From Dimargaris cristalligena (taxonomy: Eukaryota; Kickxellomycota; Dimargaritomycetes; Dimargaritales; Dimargaritaceae), in assembly GCA_027576995.1 (NCBI GenBank), contig JANBQC010000029.1:1-64000 (forward strand): a DNA stretch of 64,000 nt, read 5' to 3'. The notes beneath the pieces were generated by a model that worked only from the letters and a program-made list of their open reading frames with translations, made no database searches and had not been told where the DNA came from. Of this stretch, positions 31,192-44,100 are shown piece after piece. Position 1 is the stretch's first letter. Each line of letters begins with the position of its first letter. The position numbers and the translations under genes were made by a program.

Positions 31192-34151
31192 TCAAATACT
31201 CGTAGTTTTTCGATAGGTACTACCTGACGGTTTTAGGAGGCGCTCAAAACTAATCTGGCTGGGTATATATAACTGTTGGCCATGCTGGTCCCCGAGATTA
31301 GCATGTTGCACCGGCGCTTCTATGTTCAGTGCTCTCTTTCCCCCTTCTTCATCCTTACCCCTACCCTTGGCTCCAAGAAGCGTATCAAAATCCACCGTGG
31401 GCAATGCCTCCCTATAATACCGGGGAATCGGAGCCGTCACCACCGCCTCTCTCTCATCGGTCGTTATACCACGGGAGTTGTATTGGGGTATCCGAATTCG
31501 CCAATGGTGCAAACACATGGGGGAAAGGGCCGGTGCGGAGAGGGGGCGACTGCCCTTGCCGTCCGGGCTAAAGGTGGAAGTCAGGTGAGTGTAGCGCGGG
31601 TCATGGACGATGGGCGTTCCTAAGACGTGGGCGCATACGATGCGGAGCTGATGTTTACGGCCGGTGACCGGCTCGAGTTTGAGAACCGAGTACGTGTGGC
31701 CGTCGGTGTGTAGGACGGTTTCCAGCAGTGTGACGTGGGTGACGGATTCGACACGGTCCGCGAGTTCGACCCCTCGGATAACGTCTGGGTTTTTCGTAAT
31801 CGACGGAATGTGAACGGAGGACAGAGGGGGGAAGGAGGATGAATACATTAAAATTTGTCGATGCACTTTAATGTTTAGGCGCAGATACAAGGGAAAGGAA
31901 TGTGGAATTACCTAAGGTAATGCGGAAGACATGTGGTTGAACTGTCCCTTGCATTACCGATCAGCGGGCTGACCATCTAAATAATATAATTTTAGTCACA
32001 GGGCAATTAATCTACCGCGCACCCTGCCGCTACTTACCGGCCACTCGGAAGGTATACCCGAAATGTTCTACATCGCCGATTGGGACTTTGACGACATGTT
32101 CCACTCCGATCTCCATGCGCTTTGGAACACCCTTCACGATGGCGATATACTAGTCCGACCCAACGAGTGGATAGTCAAAATCATATTACTGTAAAAACCT
32201 ATGAATTCCTTCAAAACCGACTTTGGATTTTAATGACTGAATATTATCGGATTTGCTGATGATATAGTATTTAGGACCCACTATCATTTCAGACTTACCG
32301 TTTTCTTAAGGCGCCCAAGTTTGAATAGCCTGGCCAGCTTCACTGAAGTCGCTCGGGTCCGAGCTAAGACCAACAGTCCCGAGGTATCCTAGCCCGAAGG
32401 AATCGATAATGGCAATTGTAAGAAATTAAAGGTATCCAGGTTATAGCACATATAGTACGACATGGTATTAAATCCCAGAATATAAGCCAAACAGAGCGCG
32501 GGGCGTCAGTCAAACAACACCCACACTACCACACCACTCTAATACAAGCTAATAGGTTACAAATAGTGGTTCAGGCAGGTATGGATCTAACCGCATAACC
32601 TAATTTTGAGGTGCACCTACCCTATCGAGCCGATGAACCAGCCGTGGGGGCTCGGTCTGCCCTAGTCGGAACTCTAGTTAGTTAAATAATATATAAACAG
32701 GATTAGTTGATATCAAAGCAAAATAAAATATAATTTCCTATAAAACCATAGAATCGATATGGGAGAAGTTCATTCAGGTTGTATAATGAAAAATCCATTG
32801 GATGAGGCCAATATTACTGGTTAAAAGATATTCTCACATATAATCGTCCATACATGTATTATGTAAAACCTTATACAGCTGGTTTGAATTTCACCCATAT
32901 CAAATAAGGGAGTATATATATATATATGAATGATAGAAAATGACTAGACTTGTTTCAATGTAAAGGGGTATAGAAATTTTCAGATTGGCACTTTTGACCC
33001 TGGATGCTCTCTTTCCCCCTTTTATACGTGATACCTACTTTGCTTCAACCCGTCAATAGATACGCACTTGGTGCTGCCCGCTGTTATATAGATGGATAGA
33101 TTGTCAAGAGAAGATGCACGAGAGTACGATACCATATGTTCGTAAGTTAACTAACATTCAGCCCAATATGATGAGGAATATGGGGCGAGAGCAGTACACC
33201 ACACTATTACCAACTTAGCATATATAATACCAGCACCAAACGACCATGGGCTGCCATAGTTAACTAACGTCTCGGTAAACGCGGTATATTTGTCTAGAGA
33301 CCTAAGCAGATATCTAGATCATATAGTCTTACATTGGGACTCGATTCCAGCGGGCTTATCAATGACAAGAACCCCGCTGCTAACATAGCGAGCGGGATAC
33401 GGCAATGAATCGAGCTCTTTCTGGCGGGGAAGTGTATCCAACATCGCCTTACCAGCGACCTCTTCATCCGGCAAATACAAAGTTTCACTGGCTGGGTAAT
33501 ACACTCGAATATTAGGGCCCATCTTGAGTTTGAAGGTAACTGCATTCAAGGGGACAAATGAATTCTCGTCCTCGGGAGTTTCGGAATGGGCGATGATCAA
33601 CTTGGGTCCGCAGAATATTAGAAAAATCCCCCCGAGTAGATTATTCGTAGTGAAGGTTACAATTAAGCCAAAAATAATGGCGGAATTAGTGGGGGGATCC
33701 AATGTATAGAAATACAATGGGAGGCCTAATGGTTTAGGATTTTATAACAACGGTGCAAGAAACCTTAGGTAGCCTAGTATGTGACCATAGTATGCCTCAG
33801 CCATTACCGTATCCTCGGTGCCCGTGTATTCATATCTGGCCATATCGGCAACTTACTTACATTTTTTTTTCGGATGTCCTTCTGGATAATAGCCGTAGGT
33901 TTCCGAAAACAGTGGTGCAACAAACGGTCCAGCCGCATGTTGTCCCACTGGGGCGGCGGCGTGAAATACTGGACCCCCGCCGCCTTGATGTCGAGTTTTT
34001 TCGTGGCCATGGTCCGAGCGAAACCCACTTTGCTGGGCCACGCCAAAACGTGGGGGAAAAGGGGCGACCAAAGTGACCCGGGCCGTAATAGAGCCGAGGC
34101 AGCAAGGCCCAGGGGTGAGCCTAGGCTGGTAGGGGGTAAGCGGCCGAGCAT
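31192..34151 (-). CDS. RluA-family pseudouridine synthase, probably mitochondrial, multi-exon
   Basis: These enzymes isomerise uridine to pseudouridine in rRNA or tRNA. Exons, in transcript order: 34151-33857, 33539-33333, 32661-32621, 32388-32299, 32149-32038, 31784-31192. All phases agree. The N-terminus is Arg/Leu/Ser-rich without acids up to a second Met (M-A-T-K-K), suggesting mitochondrial import or two isoforms. R-L-D-R-L-L-H-H resembles an S4-type RNA-binding segment. V-L-V-I-D-K-P-A-G, the catalytic V-H-R-L-D-R / D-T-S-G-L-L (Asp in HRLD), Y-I-A-I-V-K-G-V-P and L-E-P-V-T-G-R-K-H-Q-L-R-I are the family motifs in order. Between K-P-A-G and H-R-L-D only about 17 residues remain after my join, fewer than usual, and that intron is the longest, so a small exon may be missing (a candidate starts near 33290). 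A 146-bp repeat lies inside that intron. Confidence 0.85.
32756..32901. repeat. 146-bp dispersed element with terminal inverted repeats, copy 1
   Basis: It starts GATATGGG and ends CCCATATC. The first 33 bases pair with the reverse complement of the last 33 at about 25 positions. Copy 2 (53614-53759) has the same length and is roughly 90 percent identical by eye; copy 3 is more diverged. It has no coding capacity, so it is MITE-like. This copy sits inside the longest intron of the pseudouridine synthase gene. I could not identify a target-site duplication. Confidence 0.8.
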
Positions 34152-34672
34152 GGTCGAGAATTGCCAAGTGGGTTAGTTATGCGGGTGCAATGAGCGTAGC
34201 CAAGAAGGAGAACCGAGCAGGCAGTTGGCGAATGGGCCTTTAGCGAAGCGACCGGGGATGACGGGCCCGAAATCGGTGGTTTGAGTAGGTTAAATCCTGG
34301 TTAAATTGGATACTTTAAAGCTGGTGAAATATTTTACTTGAGTGTTGGTGGGTGAATCGTCCAACTGGAAATGGGAATCCCAAGACGAGAACCCATTTTG
34401 GTCGTGATTTCCAATTTGACTGTACCAATGAGCACGGAGGCCCCCTTGAGAAGCGCCATGTCTATGCCCATAATACTACCGCGTATTTTCTCCCTTGACT
34501 TATAGTTAGGGCTGGCCCAGTTCCTGTTTTGCTTCCCCTCATGGACAACCGCTATTATTTCATTCCTCTCTAGAGTTGGCCATTCTACCACCACCCCCTT
34601 CAGCGTTCCCATTTAGAACCCAATCCTTAAAACTTTACCAAACACATACACACACGTACATCACCCTTGCCC
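34152..34672. promoter_or_regulatory. shared divergent promoter region of the pseudouridine synthase and CDK11 genes
   Basis: A 521-base gap separates two head-to-head start codons. The CDK11 side carries a pyrimidine/CA-rich leader (CACATACACACACGTACATCACCC) just before its ATG. I see no clear TATA box. Confidence 0.5.
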
Positions 34673-36731
34673 ATGGCCACCTCACGAGAGCATGCGCCCC
34701 GCCTCGAAGGCTGTCGCAGCGTCCATTTATACGAACGCCTCAATCGCATCGCCGAAGGGTCGTACGGGATCGTCTACCGGGCGCGGGAGCGGCAGACGGG
34801 GCGCATCGTGGCGCTCAAGAAACTCAAACTCGAGCAAGAAACCCAGGGGTTTCCCATCACCACCCTCCGCGAAATCCAGGCCCTCCTCCTCGTGGCCAAA
34901 CACCCGAACATCGTGGACGTCCGCGAAATTGTGGTCGGGGACACCCTGACTAGCATTTACCTGGTCATGGAATACGTGGAACATGACCTCAAAACGCTAC
35001 TGGAGGACATGCGGTCACCCTTTCTGCAGGCGGAAATTAAAACCCTGCTGCAACAACTATTAAGAGGTGTGGCGCTGTTGCATGACCAATGGCTCATTCA
35101 CCGGGATTTGAAAACGTCCAATTTGTTGATGAATAACCGGGGTATGATTAAGATTGCCGATTTCGGACTGGCCCGCAAGTACGGGAGTCCAGCCGGACAC
35201 ATGACCGAACTGGTCGTTACGTTATGGTACCGGTAAGTCAACGCAAATCGAATGATTCGGCTACTATTATGGCCCTATCGTCCAGTTGAGGTATGGCCTC
35301 GGGAAATGGGCTGGACCGGTGTGTCTTCGTTAGCTAATTGACACCAGTCGCAGGTCTACCGAGGTGACATAATTACTATTTTGTGTATACTACCACTACC
35401 TCTCGGTACTAATGGCATTACCTATTCAGGTTGACTTACTATGCCACCCTCCCCACCCGTCCAATTACGACATATAGTGCACCCGAGCTACTTCTAGGCG
35501 CAAAAGAGTACACAACAGCCATCGACATGTGGTCCATTGGTTGTATTTTTGCTGAACTCGTCGAAAAGACGCCCTTATTCCAGGGCCGGGGCGAAATCGC
35601 TCAAATTAACCAAGTAGGTGCAGTTTTTATAGATAAATATATATGACAAGTTGCTTCCAGAGCCGTCTTTGGACCTTGGTCTTTATCAAACAGGACTAAT
35701 TGACTCCTCGACTTTTTATCGCATTACCGTACCCAATATAACAGATCTTCAAGCTACTGGGGACACCCAACGAAGAGCTATGGCCCGGATATCCCAAACT
35801 CCCCCACGTCCAAAACTTCAATTTTACCGTGTATCCGTAAGTTGCCCCTGAAATGTATCTATACCCCTTCACGAGCCTTGCCAAGCCCATTGGGAAATAT
35901 AAGCCTACTAATATAACCGCCCGTTTCTTTTTGAAAAAAAAAAACAATCAACCGGTCGTTGAGAACAGTGGAGGGAAGCTTCGTACCCGGTTCATGACCC
36001 TCACTGAGAACGGGTTAGACCTGCTGTCACGCCTCTTAACCTACGATCCCGCCCAGCGTATTACGGCCGAAGAAGCCTTGGAACACCCCTATTTTCGGTA
36101 AGTGACTTGGCGGCTAGTCTACTTAATCATTATTGGTAATGATGTTGAACGGTATTACCTAATTGATTATGGGCACCAATTAAGATGAATGGCCAGGGTG
36201 GTTGGACTTTAATATGTATGGTATCTTATTAGTTATTATCATTATCCCCCCCTCATACTCTGGATGATTCAATCTCGACAACAATGGACTGAGCCAACCT
36301 GATTCATTTTAACCATGTGGTCATTTCAATTGATAATCGAACCTCACTAGGGAGAGCCCACTACCACAAGATCCCTCCCTCTTCCCGACATGGCCCTCGA
36401 AGAGCTCTGGCGAAAAGTAAGTCGAATATTGTCACCAACTTGGGTGTATGCCGCCTTTCCCGGATTTTCACCGTCAGCAATGAATGTAATCTAATTGGCA
36501 TTACCAACGTATTTTGTATATTGGTTTTGAAACTCTGGCCATTGACTGACTGACTGACTATACTGACCCTCATTTTCCCATCGTATTTACAATTCCACTA
36601 ATGGTCTGGCGACTAAATCATCCGATGTGTCTAGAATTCGAGCGTTACATAGTCCGACGATTCCCTACGCTGAGCATGCCGAAGTCCTGATGGATTTCAG
36701 CTCCCAATTCAAAAATCCCGCCGAAGAATAG
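34673..36731 (+). CDS. CDK11: CDK11-type (PITSLRE) cyclin-dependent kinase, 6 exons
   Basis: CDK11 kinases act with cyclin L in transcription and pre-mRNA splicing. Exons: 34673-35232, 35478-35613, 35745-35836, 35969-36097, 36351-36416, 36635-36731; 1080 bases, 359 residues, all phases consistent. Landmarks: a Gly-rich loop [11 protein letters not shown]-binding Lys49, P61-I-T-T-L-R-E67 (the CDK11 form of the PSTAIRE helix), V-R-E-I-V-V-G, catalytic H-R-D145-L-K-T-S-N, D163-F-G, V-V-T-L-W-Y-R at the activation loop, A-P-E-L-L-L-G, and W-P-G-Y. The C-terminal [12 protein letters not shown] matches the CDK11 tail. Unlike animal CDK11 it lacks the long charged N-terminal extension: the kinase domain starts about 20 residues in. 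The ATG follows a leader typical of the window. Confidence 0.93.
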
Positions 36732-36945
36732 CCGCCCTGACTCTTGGCAATAACCCTCCTAGACACTTGACATTTGCAGTGAAATTGAATTGACCAAGGC
36801 CGGTTTACAGTAGAGATAGAGAGGGGAGTGGTGGTAAATCCGCTACCACTTTTAGTGAATATCTTTCAGGGCGGCGATGGAAATCACTTGATCAGAGCCG
36901 TACATAATCCATCAAATTCCATGGACTTGAAGGATACTGATTGTA

Positions 36946-37093
36946 ATAATATGGGAGTAGTTCGACCAAGGCGTATAACGAAAAACCCACTTGATAAGGC
37001 AAATACTATTAGGTGATAATACATATCCCACCGATTTTCCCATGCACATATCAGTTAAAACTTTATACAGCCAAGCCAAACTTCACCTATATC
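36946..37093. repeat. dispersed terminal-inverted-repeat element, copy 3 (diverged)
   Basis: The segment from AATATGGGAGTAGTTC to TTCACCTATATC aligns end to end with copies 1 and 2 and keeps the paired termini (GTATAA near the left end, TTTATAC near the right) and the central run of short AT-rich blocks, with many substitutions. It lies about 215 bases after the CDK11 stop codon. Confidence 0.65.
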
Positions 37094-37381
37094 TACTATT
37101 AATAAGCAGGCTTATCTAATTACGGCATCATTTAAAGATGGGTGATGCATCTTGGCGATTCCAAGCCCTGTGGCTGCACCGGTGAACAATCAAGATATTC
37201 GATAATATGTTAGTACGGGTATTATTATCGTGGATTAATTGGCATTTGGGTATTCGGATTGCCGGATCGTTTTATAATTAAATTTATTTGTGGGTGCCAG
37301 GCTTTGCTAGAGGAGGTGGGAAAAGGTGAGATTATTCTCATATGTCTTGGGAGAGCGACCCCAAACCATGAGGATTTTTAC

Positions 37382-37405
37382 GTGTGTGTGTGTGTGTGTG
37401 TGTGT
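37382..37405. repeat. (GT)n microsatellite
   Basis: A run of about twelve GT units. Confidence 0.9.
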
Positions 37406-39527
37406 ATAGGAGTTATATTACGCCTGACTGCAGTAGGTTTGTTACATGATACATGGATGGGAAACTGGGTGGGATATTTTGTATTTTCTTACCGGTAACA
37501 GTGGAGACCCATCCAACAGATTTCTTGGTGTACAGCTAGATTGAATCTCGCCCCATATGGTTATTTAGTCCTTCTCATTATATACCAGTATACTAGGATA
37601 GCGTCGTGTTATTGACACGGTACTCTGCTTGAAAACGGAAACCGCCTATACTCTTCACCCACATATCCAATAATCGGTATGCGGTAATTGGTTAGTGCAT
37701 CCGGTCGTGATTGACTTGATTGGTGATGGATCTTTATTAAGACTAGTGGACATAACGCAGTGCGGTAAATGGAGGAGGAGTATGGACGAATGGCCGTATA
37801 GGGGTGGTGTGTGTGAAGGCCTTTTTTATTGGTGTGGGGGGCATATGTCTGCCTATATTATTGACCTGTGTGCATATTATATAAGATAGATAGATGGGTG
37901 GGTGGGGCGTATTATATTTTCTTTATTTTTGAAGTGAATAGTGAGTGAATATAAGTGCGAAAGGAGAGTGAGAAGCTCACACTGTACCCCCACAATGTGA
38001 GATTCTTTATAATTAGACCGGTATTCGGGATATTGTGATTGGTTTGGATAGACCACCGACTCCAACACAACGCGGTGATCTTGAAAAGCGAGCAAAGAGG
38101 AAGAGAAGGGCAACCGAATTTAAAATCATAATAATAATGCAATCCCAAAGACAGTCGAGGGGAGGAGGAACGGAGAGAGCGAAGGAGAGAGGAGGAGAAC
38201 AGCGGATATAGGCGATCGCATCCCAATAAGAACCCGGAGGATGAGCGGGATTGCTTAATTCGGGAGGATTATTCGACAGCGACTGAACCAATTGATGGTC
38301 GATCTGCCATAACCAACCTATACGCCCTTTTGGCAGTTCAAGCGCTCGGTGGTTGGGGCCTAACTAATGGATATGGCCGTCACTGGGGGGATTAGCCAAA
38401 TCATAGCTGCAGCCGTAGTTTGATAAGTGGGCGAATACGAAGGGCACCGCCACTGTAGGCATGAGTGGTATGTAATTGGGATCTGGTTTTGGACGGACTG
38501 TTTCTATCAAAGCTCTTTTCCTGACTTGATTTGCTATTGAAATTAGTCAGGTGGGGATAGAAGAGGAGTTTGTCAGGCTAAACCAATTACGCCCTGACCT
38601 ATTCGGCTTGGCATCAACCACGATATACATGACCCGATTCTAGGAAGGGTGAATGGAAAAGGGGGAAAACAGATGGCGTAATAGACAATAAACCGAAGGG
38701 GCTCAACTGTGTAGGATGGGAAAACCGGGCAGCCGGAAAATGCCAGCTTTACCTTGGCCACAGCAATAGCCCCCTCAATAGATTCGTTGGCTGGCTGTAC
38801 TTTGAAAAAAATAAATCTCCTGGATGTGTGGCTTGGGGCTAAATATCCGACGGATACGGGGGAGATGGCACTAAACAGCATCCACGCGACTTTCGAGGTG
38901 ACACGCGGGCGGAAGTGTCGTCCTTCGCATTAGCAAGGTCGCCTAAACGGATTTAGTAACAAACCGTAGCCGTGGCATTCCACAAGGGTCAACCGTGCGG
39001 GGTGATTGGTGCCCCCCCTTCCATTGAGCCAGGGATGGTGTGCATTTGTATCAACTCTGTTGTTGCGAACAATAGACAGTGGTGTGGTGGATTCGACCGT
39101 GCAGCCTATTGTTTGGCATGCGTAGTGGAAGAGAGAGAAGGATTATCGGCCTATAAATAAAAGGGGCGGGCCGGGCCGTGGACGCCCTCAGTTTGGCCCT
39201 CTCACCTGCCTAAGTTAAGTGGAAGTGTGCGGTGGATTAATACTTCCCGCCGACGGACCAGTGTAACCCCCCCTCTCTCCGTTCTGCGTACGCAATGGTA
39301 GAACCAGCTGAGTGACATGCGAGTAAAAATAGACGGCTGGAAGGACAGACGGTACGGTCAGCCTCGTCTCGGGAGTTGTGTTAGTCCCTCCTAAGGTTGA
39401 TTTTAACGGGGAGGATCCCGCGCCATCGTGGGCGGTTCATTCGCAATAGCAGTTGCCCTGAATGATATACGTAGTGGACTCCTGAGCCATGCGCTCCACT
39501 GTCGGCGGCTATATTCTTTTCTCTAGA

Positions 39528-39556
39528 TTTCTGTTTCTGTTTCTGTTTCTATTTCT
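39528..39556. repeat. TTTCTG hexamer tandem repeat
   Basis: About four tandem TTTCTG units, the last ones degenerate (TTTCTA). Confidence 0.85.
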
Positions 39557-41120
39557 AGTTGGGAGGAGGCCCAAGGAAGACCCTGTCGCCGGATAAGAAG
39601 GAATATGTACGGGGTGAGCTGGCGATGGGCTTTATGCGTGGGAGGCCGCATAGGTGCAGTGGGGGGCTAGTCCACATCTACATCTATACGTCGGCATGGT
39701 CGGGGTTCTTCGGAACTCCGAGTCAGAGAGATAAAGTAAGACACGGCGCTATGCAAAGCGGCGGTTTAGGTGATTCGGTACTGTGCTGAGGGAGGGGGGG
39801 GTACGAGTCTAGGGCCAAACAAGATCGGGGAGGGGGGGGGTATTGTTCTACGGGAAAGGAAGGGGAGTATCGGTGACCCGAGACAATCGTCAAGTAGTCT
39901 CCAGGCAGGATGGGGACCACACCATCTTAGCTAGTTAGTGATGTATAACAGAGAAAGGAAGGACGTACCATAGTCAACGCAACTATTAATAAAGGCCTTC
40001 CTGCCTTTGATAAACGGAGCTATTTCGGGCTCGGACCGCTCTGCCTCCTTGCTCTGCTTCCCTCGCTCGATTCTCCCCCCGTCCCAGCCTGGAACAATGG
40101 AAGGTAGCGGAAAAAAACTAGGACGAGGAATATAATAGCACCACAGTTTTAGCTGTATATAATTATCCGAGGGTAGGATTGGCGGAGTCGGCCGGCCGAA
40201 AATAGGACACCAATGGCCGGCGAGATCGGGCGAAGACCTGGTCCAATGGTCGGGCGGATGCCACCCAGGCTCGGGGGCCCATGCTGCCTCAGCCCCGGCC
40301 TGGGCCCACCCACCCACCAGCGTCTTTCATTATAGCCCCCCCCTGTGCTTGCGCTTATTATTATTATAGTGGTAGTATGGGTGATTGTCCAGGGAAGAAG
40401 GCAGGAAGGAAATAAAGGCCTGGCCTGGCTGATGGAGAGAAAATGCCAGGCAGAGCTGCACCTTATATTAATAGGAGAATGGCGCCAGCCTGAAAAGCAC
40501 AAGTGGGTTTTCTGTTCTCTTCTCTCTCTCTCTTTCCATATTGCTGGAGCCGTGTACAACCACCTACGTTCCTGGATACCTTCTTGTATGCTGTTCTTGA
40601 ATATATGCCTCTCTCCACACCGGCTGCCCCTCTTGTACTCCGCCCTGCTTTCTTCAACTAATGTCCTTTCTTGTCTCTCTTGACTAACTTTGCTATTCTT
40701 TTCCGTTACTGCATTTCCTTTCTCCATTGGCCCGCCTTCTTGCCCCGAACAGTCGCTGAGTGCCGAACGAACGGAGTGTCCGTTGCTACTATTCGGCCGT
40801 CGTTACCAGTATAGCGTCGCTCTATTTCCCTCATCTCGCTCGGCCTATTGTTGTCCCTCCACGTCTCAACTTGTGTGTGTGTGTGTACAGCTCTCCTCCT
40901 GGTGGGTGTGTATATGTGAGTGTTGTTCTCTTTAGCCACTCCTCCTCTCCCTCCTCCCTGTCCGTGTAATTCGCTTCGTTCGCACTCTATTTTCTTTTTT
41001 CTCCCCTGCCCCCTATTTATTTGGTTCCCAACCTCTACTTCTCTCTTGGACAGCGCTTACTCCACCCCTCCCCTTATTCTGCCCAGCGTGTAAAACCTCT
41101 ATTTTTCTCTCCCTCCCAAC

Positions 41121-44100
41121 ATGGCGAACCCTCCACCACTCCATAACAATAATAGTAATAACCACAGTGGTCCTTCCGACCCCCGGCAACAGGTCTACTC
41201 CCCCTTGGCTCCCGAGCCTCGTCGGGACCCCGAGGGCTACCTTTCCGACGACTCCGACCTAGATCCCCGCAAGTACCAGTTCAACAGTTTAAATGCCCAG
41301 GCCCTGGAAGGGCTGGCCCCCGTTGATAGCGGAAGTCCCCACCTGCACTACCTAACCGCCACCTCCGGTAGCCAGCCCGCCGATGGCGCCTTTGACCACG
41401 GTGACCGCCCCTCTTCCTACTTTGACAATCTGCGGGGAGCCAATCAGGCCCAGCCCGGCGAAGAATTCTCCGACTCCACCCCCACTTCCTACTACCGCTC
41501 CATCTCTCCCACCGGCTTACCGCCCATTCCCCGCGCCATCCAACCCGAGGACGGGATGGAGATGCACGAGATCCCCTTGGCTGGCTACCCCCCACCCCGG
41601 TTGCCCCCCAAGGAAAGTGCCCTGTCCCCGCCCCAGTATAGCCCCGAGGCCCGCCCCAAGAAATCCTTCGATAGTGTCGGCTCCCGTCTAGTTCGCAAAC
41701 TGTCTTCCCGTAGCAAGGCCAGTGCCCGGCAGGCCGAAGAGGGCTCCGCCCAGGCCCTCCGTCGCCAGCGATCCCTCATCCGCCCCGAGCGCGCCCGGCC
41801 TTTGGACAAGAACGACCCTCACTACCACAGCTCCCTGCGCGGCAATGTCGTGACTACCCCCGCTGGCCCGGCCTCCGAGACCCGCAACCGCCGCACTGCC
41901 GCGAATAAGGAAAGCAATATGCGTCGCGGTCGGAGTCTGGCTCGGCGCAGTACCGTCAAAGAGCGCCCCGCGAAAGAGGAGCCCAAGCGCCAGTGCCCGT
42001 CGTTCTGGGTCTTCTTCTCCTGGGTCGTCACCTTCTACGCCCCGCCATCGATTTTGCGCTGTTGTGGTATGCCCCAGCCCGATATTCAACAGGCTTGGCG
42101 CGAGAAAATGGCCCTGGTTACCATTATTATGTTGATGATGGGCGCCGTCGGCTTCTTGACCTTTGGTTTCCAGCAGGTCGTGTGCGGTCTCAGCACCCAG
42201 AACCAAAACTACATCAAGTACGATCAAATAGGAATGAACAACGTGATCGTCAACGGGCGCGTCTATGATGTGTCCAAGTATGTCCATCCCGCCTCCTCCC
42301 TGACCGGTGATGACCAGGAACCCGGCAATCTGCTCCGCGATCCTTCCTACGCCAGTGGTATGGACCTCTCATTTATGTTCCAGACCCCCAACGGTAACTG
42401 CAAGGGTTTGTTCAACGTCCCCAGTCCCGCTGATGCCCAGAACAACGTCCTCAACCTGTTCCCTTGTGTCATCAACAATGGTACCGTCACACCGAACCCC
42501 GAAATGAACGCCGAGAACGCCGCCTGTCACTTGACCACCGCCTCCCGCGATGTGCTGCGCAAGCTGCCGGCCCGCGGTGACCAGTACTTCGACTTTGAGG
42601 CCCTCGAAGGTCCGTTTAAGGACCGCCAGTTCATCATCTACAGTGGGAGTGTGCTGGATATGGGTCGCCTCAAGTGGTTAGTCAACGGCATTACCCCCAT
42701 TCCCATTTTCAACGAACTGGCTGACCCCAAATACCGCGGTCGGGACGTGAGCTTCTACGTTGGTAACAGCAACATGAAGATTGGCCGCTGTCTCCAGGAA
42801 ATGTTCCGTGTGGGTGCTTTGGATACCAACACCATTGGTTGTATCGCCTCCGAGATTGTCCTGTACGTGTCCCTGATCGTCATTTTGGGCGTGGTGTTCA
42901 TCAAGTTCGGCTTGGCCGTTGTTTTCGGTTGGGGCATGGGCCCCCGTCTGGGCCGGCTTAAGAAGGAGACCCCCGAGGAGCGCCACCGTCGTATCGAGGC
43001 CATTGAGCAATGGAGTGATGTTAACAACCACTACGGCCAACCCCTCGCCATTCGCCCCCAGTACACCGTGACCGCTGCCCCCAAGAAGTCCCGCTTCTTC
43101 CCCAAGACTAGCCGCTTCAGTACCTATATGCCCGGTGAGGAGCCTGGCCGGTCCAAGGTTGTCTACCCCTCCGTCTACGGTAACGAAGGCGCTACCCGCC
43201 AGTCGGCCTTTATTTCCACCACCGCCAACTCGTCCAGCCATTCTCTAGGCGCCGTCGAATCCTCCGAGACCATGGCCCGCCAGCGTCGCAACCCCAATGG
43301 TGGCCCCGTTCCGTCCATGTCCGGTGAAATGGCCGCCCACAGCCAAGAGGATATTGCTGGACGCCAAATGGCCATGGGCGGTAGCCCCGGTACGGAATAC
43401 CGCTCTGACAAGTCCCTCCAGCCCCGCAACCCCGACGGGCTGACCGGCGAGATGCCCAGTGCCGAGGACCTGGCGTACACTATCCTGCTGGTCACTTGCT
43501 ACTCCGAAGGCGGTCACGGTATCCGAACCACTCTGGACTCCTTGGCCGGTACCTACTTCCCTACTTCCCACAAGTGCCTGTTCATCATCTGTGACGGTAT
43601 CATTACCGGTGCGGGTGAGAGTGTCTCGACTCCTGACGTGTGTTTGTCCATGATGAAGGACTATGTCATTCACCCTGATAATGTGCAGCCCTACTCCTAC
43701 CTCGCCATCGCCGACGGTACCAAGCGCCACAATATGGCCAAGATCTACGCCGGCTACTATTCCCCTGATGAGAACTCCCCCGAGGAAGCCAAGCGCCACC
43801 GTGTGCCCATGGTGCTGGTGGTCAAGTGCGGTTCCCCCGCCGAGGCCAACGAGCGGAAGCCCGGTAATCGTGGTAAGCGCGATTCCCAGATTATCCTGAT
43901 GAGTTTCCTGCAGCACGTTATGTTCGACGAGCGCATGACGGAGCTGGAGTACGAACTGTTTAACGCCATGTGGAATGTGACGGGGGTCACTCCGGACAAC
44001 TTCGAAATCGTACTCATGGTGGACGCCGATACCAAGGTGTTCCCAGACGCCATTGGTCAAATGGTGGCTACCATGGTGCGGGACCCCCAGGTCATGGGCC

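Larger units (their letters stand above)
36732..41120. other. long intergenic region upstream of chitin synthase
   Basis: 4.4 kb with no supported gene. It contains copy 3 of the dispersed repeat, a GT microsatellite (37382-37405), a TTTCTG hexamer tract (39528-39556), a TATA-like CCTATAAATAAAAGG near 39150 without a following coding frame, and TG and CT tracts nearer the chitin synthase. The last 600 bases turn strongly pyrimidine-rich and are probably the promoter and long leader of that gene. Frames such as 40149-40727 (minus) are antisense to this pyrimidine tract and low-complexity. Confidence 0.5.

Noticed and set aside
40149..40727. A 192-codon minus-strand frame upstream of chitin synthase
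   Set aside because: It is antisense to a pyrimidine-rich promoter/leader, rich in Arg/Glu/Gly by composition, and has no recognisable feature.
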